Shown: in pieces, positions 1-5,191 of the stretch | Layout: the number at the start of each line of letters is the position of its first letter | Numbering within the stretch: the stretch's first letter is position 1 | Assembly: GCA_934168325.1 (NCBI GenBank) | Contig: CAKPNG010000066.1 | Coordinates: 1-5,191, forward strand | Length of the DNA: 5,191 nucleotides | Direction: 5' to 3' | Source of the DNA: an uncultured Bacilli bacterium | GTDB taxonomy: Bacteria > Bacillota_I > Bacilli_A > RFN20 > CAG-826 | Program-made: the position numbers and the translations under genes | Notes under the pieces: model-generated | What the model was told of the DNA's origin: nothing | Databases searched by the model: none | What the model saw: the letters and a program-made list of their open reading frames with translations, nothing else

Positions 1-1
1 A

Positions 2-2173
2 AAAAACTATTTCCATTTAACTAATAAAAGAATTTCTTATTATTTAGGAATTAATGAATTTAACTATTTGCAACATTTTTATTTTGGCCCTTATATTGAA
101 AATTTAGATTTAAAAAATATAACTTCTAGAGGCGATTGGGGTTGGCAATATCTAGATAAAACTACTAATAATGAAAAGATGATTCCATGTACAAATTTTA
201 ATTATTATGAAGACTTTTCAATGATGGAATTACCAATTCATGGTGGTTTTGATAAAAGAGATTCTCAAATTATAATTCATAAGAATGATTTAAATACAAA
301 TTATACAAAATTTATATATCAATCACATAATATTATAAAAGGTAAGCCAATTTGTGAATCTTTACCTACTTCATTTGGTGATGAAAAAAAATGCATGACC
401 TTAGAAATAATATTAAAGGATGAATTAAGTGAAACCTATATTCATACTTTTTATACAATATTTTCTGATTTAGATGTTATAACTAGAAGTGCTTACATTG
501 AAAATAAAGGAAAAAATCCAGTCAATGTTATAAAAGCTTATTCTATGACATTAGATTTGCCTGATGATAATTATACTTTAACTCATTTTTATGGTGATTG
601 GTGCAAAGAAAGAAATATATCTCGTAATAAAATTAGTGACGGAAGAGTTAGAATTCAATCAAACTATGGATTTACTTCTCATAATGAAAATCCAGTATTT
701 TTCTTAGAAAGAGAATTAACAAATGAAAAAGAAGGTGAAGCTTTTGCTTTTTCTTTGGTGTATTCGAACAATTTTACATTTGAAGTAGAAGTAAATAAAC
801 GGAATTCAACTCGTATTTTATTTGGAATTAATGATGAAGATTTATCTTATTATTTAGAAGAAAATAATAAATTATTTTTACCTGAAGTAATTATGTCTTA
901 CTCTAATAATGGTAGAGGTTATTTATCAAGAACATTACATGATTTTGTCCGTAATCATATAAATAGATCTTTATATACTTTTATTGAAAGAGGCATTTTA
1001 TTTAATTCGTGGGAAGGAACTTTATTAACTTTTGATACTAAAAAAGTATGTGATTTTATTAAATATTCTAAGATTTTAAATACTGAAGTATTTGTTTTAG
1101 ATGATGGTTGGTTTGGAAATCGTAATGATGATACTACTTCTTTAGGTGATTGGTGGGTAAATGAGAATAAAATAGATTTAAATAAGATAATCAAAACTTG
1201 TCATGATAATAATATGAAATTTGGTATTTGGTTAGAACCTGAAATGATTTCTTTTGAATCTAAATTATATAAAGAGCATCCTGAATTTGCTTTAGGCTTA
1301 CAAGATATAAAATTATCGTTAGGTAGACATCAATTAGTATTAGACATGACTAATAATGAAGTCATTGAAAATATTTATAATCAAATATGTAATTTACTTG
1401 ATAAATATCAAATTGATTATGTAAAAATTGACTTTAATCGTTGTTTAAGTGAAGTTTATTCTAAAACTTTGGATATTAAGCGTCAATGCGAAATATATCA
1501 TCGTTTTATGGAAGGTTCATATAAGCTTTATGAAATGCTAACTAAACGTTATCCAAATATTTTATTTGAGCATTGTGCTTCTGGCGGTGGACGATTTGAT
1601 ATGGGAATGTTAAATTATGCACCACAAATTCAAGCAAGTGACTCTAATGATGCTATTGAAAGAGTCTATATAAATTATGCTACTAGTTATGCTTATCCTT
1701 TATCTTGTATAGGATCACATGTTTTTGCTGGCTCATTATTACCTTATTACTCTAAATGTGCAATTGCTTTATTTGGAACTTATGGTTATGAGATGAATCC
1801 ATTAAATTTATCTAAAGATGATATAGAACAAATTAATAAAGTAAGTGAAATATACAAGAAATATCACTTAGATTGTATACAAAATGGTGATTTATATCGT
1901 ATGGAATCTCCTTATGATAGTAATCATATGTCGATGATTTCAGTATCAAAAGATAAGAAAAAGGCAGTTGCAATATATTTTAATAAAAGAAGAGAAAGTA
2001 ACTTATCTAGATTCGTTAAATTTGATGGATTAGATGATGACTCTTTATATATAAATTCTTTAGATAAAAAGAAATATAAAGGTAAAGAAATTCGTTTAGT
2101 TGGATTAAATCTTATTAAATGGATGGAAGAATTTGAGACCATACTTATAACTTTTGATAAGGTTGAAAACTAA
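2..2173 (+). CDS. GH36 alpha-galactosidase-like enzyme, 5' end cut off by the window edge
   Basis: This retaining glycosidase of family GH36 probably releases alpha-linked galactose (or a related sugar) from oligosaccharides in the cytoplasm; no signal peptide is visible. The frame is open to the left edge, and the first 22 codons encode family-typical N-terminal sequence (FHLTNKRISYYL), so the true start lies upstream. The in-frame TTG at 68 is not the start. There are 723 visible residues against a usual length of about 720-740, so only a few are missing. Counting visible residues, the N-terminal beta-sandwich is about 1-320, the barrel about 325-630, and the C-terminal beta-domain follows. 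Motifs seen are DDGWFGNR from D367, GIWLEPEM, KIDFNR with probable nucleophile D477, CASGGGRFD from C525, and SDSNDA with probable acid/base D547. The 70-residue nucleophile-to-acid spacing matches, as I recall, characterised members. Usual KWD reads KID, and the Trp before the acid/base (P-Q-x-W) is Gln544, so substrate preference may differ; alpha-N-acetylgalactosaminidase is an alternative. The TAA stop lies 15 bases before the next gene, suggesting co-transcription. Confidence 0.94.
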   Translation, partial: KNYFHLTNKRISYYLGINEFNYLQHFYFGPYIENLDLKNITSRGDWGWQYLDKTTNNEKMIPCTNFNYYEDFSMMELPIHGGFDKRDSQIIIHKNDLNTNYTKFIYQSHNIIKGKPICESLPTSFGDEKKCMTLEIILKDELSETYIHTFYTIFSDLDVITRSAYIENKGKNPVNVIKAYSMTLDLPDDNYTLTHFYGDWCKERNISRNKISDGRVRIQSNYGFTSHNENPVFFLERELTNEKEGEAFAFSLVYSNNFTFEVEVNKRNSTRILFGINDEDLSYYLEENNKLFLPEVIMSYSNNGRGYLSRTLHDFVRNHINRSLYTFIERGILFNSWEGTLLTFDTKKVCDFIKYSKILNTEVFVLDDGWFGNRNDDTTSLGDWWVNENKIDLNKIIKTCHDNNMKFGIWLEPEMISFESKLYKEHPEFALGLQDIKLSLGRHQLVLDMTNNEVIENIYNQICNLLDKYQIDYVKIDFNRCLSEVYSKTLDIKRQCEIYHRFMEGSYKLYEMLTKRYPNILFEHCASGGGRFDMGMLNYAPQIQASDSNDAIERVYINYATSYAYPLSCIGSHVFAGSLLPYYSKCAIALFGTYGYEMNPLNLSKDDIEQINKVSEIYKKYHLDCIQNGDLYRMESPYDSNHMSMISVSKDKKKAVAIYFNKRRESNLSRFVKFDGLDDDSLYINSLDKKKYKGKEIRLVGLNLIKWMEEFETILITFDKVEN

Positions 2174-2188
2174 AATTAAGGGGAAAAT

Positions 2189-3031
2189 ATGATTAAAAAA
2201 GAAAATCTATACATACGTGATCCATATATTTATTTTGAAAATGGAATATATTATTTATATTCATCTTATCAAGCTAAAGGTGATCTATATCCATCATTTG
2301 TTGTATATAAATCAAAAGATTTATTAGAATTTTCAGAACCAATAACAATATTTAAAGGCAATTCTAATTTTTGGGGAAATAAAGATTTTTGGGCTCCAGA
2401 AATGCATAAATATAAAGATAAATATTATTTATTTGCTTCATGTAAATCTGATAGTTGCTGTCGAGGAACACAAATCTTTATTTCTAATAAACCTGACGGA
2501 GAATTTAAATGTTTAACTAATGGCGCAATAACACCTAAAAATTGGGAATGTTTAGATGGCACTCTTTATATAGAAGATGGTGTTCCATATTTAATTTTCT
2601 GTCATGAATGGTTACAAATTGGGAACGGAACTATTTGTTTAATGAAATTATCAGATGATTTAACCCATTCTATAAGTGAACCTAAAGTATTATTTTCTGC
2701 TAAAGATGCTAAATGGCCGATTTCATTTCATGGCAAAAATAATTACGTAACTGATGGACCTTTTATAATCAAAGAAAAAGATTATTTAGAAATGATTTGG
2801 TCAAGTTATTCTAAAAAAGGTTATGCAATCGGAGTATGTAGAAGTAAATCGATTGATGGTCCTTGGATTCAATCAGATGAACCAATTTATAATGAAGATG
2901 GCGGACATGCAATGGTTTTTGAAAAAGATGGACAAAAAATAATTACATTTCATGCACCAAATACATTTGATGGTAAGGAAAGATTAGTTCTTTATCCTTA
3001 TAACTCAAAATTTGTAAATTTTAAGAACTAA
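2189..3031 (+). CDS. GH43-family glycosidase-like five-bladed beta-propeller protein
   Basis: This 280-residue protein has the layout of family GH43 (clan GH-F), which includes beta-xylosidases, alpha-L-arabinofuranosidases and arabinanases. No signal peptide is visible, so it is probably cytoplasmic. The N-terminal IRDPYIYF carries the expected general base D11. FWAPEMHKYKDKYYLFAS (from F68) is a typical blade, and CLDGTLY carries the likely pKa-modulating D123. CHEW (138-141) follows, then VTDGPFI, where D189 sits where most GH43 enzymes have the acid glutamate (TEGP). GGHAMVF gives H240, probably at the metal or central site, and H255 follows. The CHEW plus TDGP combination resembles, from memory, a set of proteins annotated GH43 or arabinan endo-1,5-alpha-arabinosidase whose specificity I cannot name. 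At 280 residues it is a bare propeller with no accessory binding domain. The start is well supported: AAGGGG at 2178-2183 lies 5 bases before ATG. It sits 15 bases after the GH36 gene and 11 before the esterase. The fold is fairly certain; substrate is unknown. Confidence 0.88.
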   Translation: MIKKENLYIRDPYIYFENGIYYLYSSYQAKGDLYPSFVVYKSKDLLEFSEPITIFKGNSNFWGNKDFWAPEMHKYKDKYYLFASCKSDSCCRGTQIFISNKPDGEFKCLTNGAITPKNWECLDGTLYIEDGVPYLIFCHEWLQIGNGTICLMKLSDDLTHSISEPKVLFSAKDAKWPISFHGKNNYVTDGPFIIKEKDYLEMIWSSYSKKGYAIGVCRSKSIDGPWIQSDEPIYNEDGGHAMVFEKDGQKIITFHAPNTFDGKERLVLYPYNSKFVNFKN

Positions 3032-3032
3032 T

Positions 3033-3037
3033 GGAGA
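3033..3037 (+). promoter_or_regulatory. Ribosome binding site that sets the esterase start at 3043
   Basis: GGAGA lies 5 bases upstream of the ATG at 3043, an ideal spacing. The alternative in-frame ATG at 3031 overlaps the preceding TAA stop and has only A/T-rich sequence before it with no comparable purine box. The shorter protein also has a cleaner lipoprotein signal peptide. Confidence 0.75.
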
Positions 3038-3042
3038 AAAAT

Positions 3043-3975
3043 ATGGAAAATACAAGAGGAAAAACTTTAATATCTTTAGGAGCAATGTTATTTATGTTAA
3101 CAGGATGTACAAATAAACCAACACCAACGCCAGATAAACCTGAAATTAAAGAAGCTAATGTTATTATTTTATGTGGTCAATCTAATGCTGAAGGTAATAC
3201 ATGGAATCGTATGCTTATGGAAAAAGATGAAGCTTTATTTAATAAATATTTTGAAGGTGATGGTTCTAAAACTAAAATTAAATTTCGTTCAAACGCTATG
3301 GATGAATCACATTTAAATGAATCTAAAATTTTTTCCTCTATTCGCTTAGGTATGGGATATGATTTTGAAAGATTTGGACCTGAAATAGGCATGAATGAAA
3401 TATTTGAAACTAAAAGTTTTAATCGTGATTTATTTATTATTAAATATGCAAGTGGTGGAACAACACTTCAACGTGATTGGTTATCACCTTCAAGTTCTAC
3501 AGATACATTAAAAGTTGGCCCTCTTTATACTGGCATTGTTAAATTTGTTCATGAGGCTTTAAAAGAATTAGAAGATCAAAATTATTATCCTTATATAAAA
3601 GGAATATGTTGGATGCAAGGAGAATCTGATGGCGGATATTTTGCTAATCAATATAAAAGCAATGAACAAAATTTAATAAATGATTTAAGAAATGAATTTG
3701 CTTATTATACTGAAGAAAAAGACGACAAGATTAAATTTGTTTCAGGGGGTATTTCTCCTTATTGGGCTAATTATAAAATAATTAATGATGGTAAAAAAGA
3801 AAACGCCTTACTTGATCCAAATAATAATTGTTATATTGACACAATTGAACATAATCTTTCATACGATAAAGAACCTACTAATAGCATTGATTATTGTCAT
3901 TATGATTCATTAGCGATGGTAGAATTAGGAAAATTATTTGCTAATGCATTACTCAATTTTGACGTTATTAAATAA
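3043..3975 (+). CDS. Lipid-anchored SGNH esterase, sialate O-acetylesterase/CE6-like
   Basis: This is a surface lipoprotein of 310 residues with the SGNH-hydrolase signature of the SASA domain (sialate O-acetylesterase, carbohydrate esterase 6-like). Such enzymes remove O-acetyl groups from sialic acids, xylan or other glycans. The signal peptide has Arg and Lys near the start, a hydrophobic core, and lipobox L19-T20-G21-C22, so it should be lipidated at C22 and face outward. A Thr/Pro/Lys linker (TNKPTPTPDKP) follows. Block I is ILCGQSNAEG with probable nucleophile S47. IIKYASGGTTL is the oxyanion-hole Gly block, WMQGESDGG is the conserved third block, and DYCHYD supplies the D283-x-x-H286 pair. 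No extra C-terminal domain is present. The start at 3043 is preferred over the in-frame ATG at 3031 because of GGAGA at 3033-3037. It is the last gene of the apparent operon, 11 bases after the GH43 gene. The fold and lipoprotein call are strong; the acetylated substrate is not determined. Confidence 0.87.
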   Translation: MENTRGKTLISLGAMLFMLTGCTNKPTPTPDKPEIKEANVIILCGQSNAEGNTWNRMLMEKDEALFNKYFEGDGSKTKIKFRSNAMDESHLNESKIFSSIRLGMGYDFERFGPEIGMNEIFETKSFNRDLFIIKYASGGTTLQRDWLSPSSSTDTLKVGPLYTGIVKFVHEALKELEDQNYYPYIKGICWMQGESDGGYFANQYKSNEQNLINDLRNEFAYYTEEKDDKIKFVSGGISPYWANYKIINDGKKENALLDPNNNCYIDTIEHNLSYDKEPTNSIDYCHYDSLAMVELGKLFANALLNFDVIK

Positions 3976-4002
3976 AAACCTTGCTAATCCGCAATATTTT
4001 TT
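3975..4002 (+). terminator. Weak, possibly bidirectional intrinsic terminator between convergent genes
   Basis: TTGC (3981-3984) and GCAA (3991-3994) form a 4-bp stem with a six-base loop. A run of six T follows at 3997-4002 and an A-tract precedes it (about 3974-3978), which could pair with the T-run across a 2x2 mismatch. The A-tract on one side and T-tract on the other would serve both the esterase operon and the convergent repressor gene. The core stem is short and contains only two G-C pairs, so the termination call is tentative. Confidence 0.4.
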
Positions 4003-4038
4003 GTAATTTTCATAAATTTAAACTAGTTAAAAAATATT

Positions 4039-5016
4039 TTAATCACTAATTAAATTAAGATAGACAGGGAATACTTTATTATAATATTTATTAATATTTA
4101 TTTTATTAGTGACTTTATCAATTATTAAATCACAAGCAAAATGTACGATTTCAATTGTATCAGTTCTTACTGAATCAACGCTTTTAAAAATAGGATAAAA
4201 TTCATGAACATTATCATAACCAAATATTTTAATCTTATTTTTCATCTTTTTCTTTTTTAAATAAGTTATTAATTCAATGGCTAAAGAATCAGAAAAGCAG
4301 AAGACAAAATCAATATTCTCTGCAATTATTTTCTTATAAGCAATTTGAATAAAATCTTTTTGATATTGATAAGGAATAAAACTAAATTTTTTATTAGAAG
4401 AATTTATGACTTCTGAAAAGCCTAAAAATCTTCTAAAACTGGTTTCAGAAATACTATTAGTTAGATATAAAGCTTTATTAAAATTACTATTAATAAAATA
4501 AGTACCAACTTGTTTAGCACCATCAATATCATTCGTATATACACAATCAATACATTCAACATTAGAGTTAATACCAACTAAACAAAAAGGAATCTTTCTC
4601 TTTTTGAAAAAAAGTGCAACATCAGTTGTTGGTTCAACAAATGAAATAACACCGCAATAACGATTTATCATGATATTTTCAATATCATTCATTGTCATTA
4701 AATTAGTATCAGAATATATTAAGCTACAAGTATATCCTTTTTCTTTAATGTAATGAAAAACTTTTTCACAATATATAGCAAAATAAGGATTATAAAAGTC
4801 ATTATAAACTAAAGCAATAATTTTTGAATTATCACTTTTTAAATTACGAGCAATACTATCAGGAATATACCCTAATTCATCAGCAATTTCTCTAACTAAT
4901 TTTTTAGTTTTAACAGAAATATCTTGAGAATCTCTTAAAGCTTTAGAAACTGCGTTGACAGAAATATTAGCTCGTATGGCAATATCTTTTAATGTTATAT
5001 TTCTTTTTTTATCCAT
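4039..5016 (-). CDS. LacI-family transcriptional repressor
   Basis: This 325-residue protein is a LacI/GalR-type regulator, normally a dimer that binds operator DNA and releases or tightens on a sugar ligand. The helix-turn-helix is at about 8-28 (TLKDIAIRANISVNAVSKAL). The hinge is at about 50-62 (YIPDSIARNLKSD), with the minor-groove leucine L59 present. A periplasmic-binding-protein-like effector domain runs from about residue 65, starting KIIALVYNDFYNPYF and including FCFSDSLAIEL and FGYDNVHEFYP with D268, a position often at the sugar pocket. Length is close to the family norm of about 330-340. The start is firm because MDKKRNITLKDIA matches the family N-terminus, but no Shine-Dalgarno is visible (ATTAAAAT precedes ATG). 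Recognition-helix positions read V20, N21 and K25 where E. coli LacI has Tyr, Gln and Arg, so a non-classical operator is likely. It is convergent with the glycosidase operon and is the natural candidate to control it, although the operon promoter is not in the window. Confidence 0.94.
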   Translation of the reverse strand: MDKKRNITLKDIAIRANISVNAVSKALRDSQDISVKTKKLVREIADELGYIPDSIARNLKSDNSKIIALVYNDFYNPYFAIYCEKVFHYIKEKGYTCSLIYSDTNLMTMNDIENIMINRYCGVISFVEPTTDVALFFKKRKIPFCLVGINSNVECIDCVYTNDIDGAKQVGTYFINSNFNKALYLTNSISETSFRRFLGFSEVINSSNKKFSFIPYQYQKDFIQIAYKKIIAENIDFVFCFSDSLAIELITYLKKKKMKNKIKIFGYDNVHEFYPIFKSVDSVRTDTIEIVHFACDLIIDKVTNKININKYYNKVFPVYLNLISD

Positions 5017-5030
5017 ATTTTAATGTATTA

Positions 5031-5050
5031 ATTATACCATAATGTATAAT
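5031..5050. promoter_or_regulatory. Candidate operator: perfect 7-bp inverted repeat over the -10 box
   Basis: ATTATAC (5031-5037), six bases, then GTATAAT (5044-5050) form an exact inverted repeat centred in the repressor's promoter. The left arm contains the minus-strand -10 box, so a bound dimer would block the gene, consistent with autoregulation. A related half-site GTAT lies at 5025-5028, and TAATGTATTA (5021-5030) and TAATGTATAA (5040-5049) repeat at 19 bp spacing. It lacks the central CG of many LacI-family operators. It is a candidate only. Confidence 0.3.
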
Positions 5051-5059
5051 AACAATTAA
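5031..5059 (-). promoter_or_regulatory. Probable promoter of the LacI-family gene
   Basis: On the minus strand, TATAAT (5036 to 5031) is preceded by TGG, giving an extended -10 of TGNTATAAT form. A weak -35-like TTAATT lies at 5059-5054 with 17-base spacing. Transcription would start near 5024, leaving a leader of only about 7-9 bases. A second TATAAT on the same strand at 5079-5074 could give a longer leader but has no good -35. In DNA this AT-rich, TATAAT matches arise by chance, so support is moderate. Confidence 0.42.
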
Positions 5060-5096
5060 GTCATTTAAAATAAATTATATAGACAACCAATAAATA

Positions 5097-5110
5097 AATT
5101 GATAATTGAT
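5097..5110. repeat. Short tandem repeat, AATTGAT twice
   Basis: Two exact head-to-tail copies of AATTGAT occur here, followed by a partial third (AATTA). They lie about 80 bases upstream of the repressor start. They could be a protein-binding or bent-DNA element, but a chance repeat in AT-rich sequence is equally likely. Confidence 0.35.
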
Positions 5111-5191
5111 AATTACCCGTCTTTTTAAGTTAGCACAATGAATTTTTTTAGTAAATGACACACAATAAATAACAAAATATCGCTCTGGTCG

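Noticed and set aside
68..70. TTG as a start codon for the GH36 gene
   Set aside because: The frame stays open upstream to the window edge with family-like sequence, and no ribosome binding site precedes the TTG.
955..1194. Minus-strand open frame of about 79 codons inside the GH36 gene
   Set aside because: It lies entirely opposite highly conserved GH36 barrel sequence and resembles no known protein; it is an antisense shadow. The same applies to minus-strand frames at 1924-2142 and 3177-3392.
4021..4028. Eight-base palindrome AACTAGTT between the convergent genes
   Set aside because: It does not extend beyond eight bases, lies downstream of both genes and has no promoter to act on.
4252..4258. 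In-frame slippery heptamer A-AAA-AAG in the LacI gene, where a -1 shift would meet a stop five codons later
   Set aside because: The motif fits the dnaX-type pattern, but Lys-rich stretches in AT-rich genes produce it often. I see no downstream hairpin or upstream Shine-Dalgarno stimulator, and the full-length repressor is plainly the functional product.
5075..5191. Minus-strand frame open from the right edge for 38 codons, possibly the tail of another gene
   Set aside because: The translation has no recognisable motif, its Cys codons and lone CGG are unlike the neighbours, and no ribosome binding site or start is visible. Another minus-strand frame also stays open for 21 codons, so neither can be chosen.
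5017..5191. CRISPR array, insertion sequence ends, riboswitch or tRNA inside the gene-free tail
   Set aside because: There are no regularly spaced repeats, no transposase remnant and no conserved aptamer or cloverleaf that I can recognise. Only the short repeats and promoter elements listed are visible.

Overview
The window is very AT-rich and densely coded. Three things point to a low-GC Gram-positive lineage (Bacillota, Bacilli or Erysipelotrichia-like, possibly an uncultured gut Bacilli group): strong A/T bias in third positions, classical purine-rich ribosome binding sites before two of the genes, and a lipoprotein signal with an L-T-G-C lipobox. Every tryptophan is written TGG and all four visible stops are TAA. 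This argues against the UGA=Trp code of Mycoplasma and Spiroplasma. The species assignment is inference only.

Layout: positions 2-3975 hold three tightly packed plus-strand genes that look like one operon. They are a family GH36 alpha-galactosidase-like enzyme whose first few codons lie off the left edge, a family GH43-like five-bladed propeller hydrolase, and a lipid-anchored SGNH/sialate-O-acetylesterase-type (SASA, CE6-like) esterase. The intergenic gaps are 15 and 11 bases. A weak hairpin with A/T tracts on both sides (about 3975-4002) lies in the 63-base gap to the next gene, which is convergent: a LacI-family repressor on the minus strand (4039-5016). The last 175 bases carry no convincing gene. 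They hold the repressor's probable promoter, a 20-bp palindrome built from two opposed TATAAT boxes, a short tandem repeat, and a small GC-rich patch at the right edge.

How the genes may work together (inference): the set resembles a small glycan-utilisation locus. The esterase is the only exported product and could remove acetyl groups from a glycan at the cell surface. The GH36 and GH43 enzymes could then trim alpha-galactosyl (or related) and arabinosyl/xylosyl-type ends in the cytoplasm after uptake. The adjacent LacI protein is the obvious candidate regulator. No transporter is in the window, and the operon promoter lies off the left edge. Acetylated plant hemicellulose or arabinogalactan and O-acetylated host glycans are both possible substrates, and the sequence does not decide between them.

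The points most worth a second look are non-consensus residues at the active sites of both glycosidases, the palindromic candidate operator over the repressor's promoter, and the lack of a ribosome binding site before the repressor.
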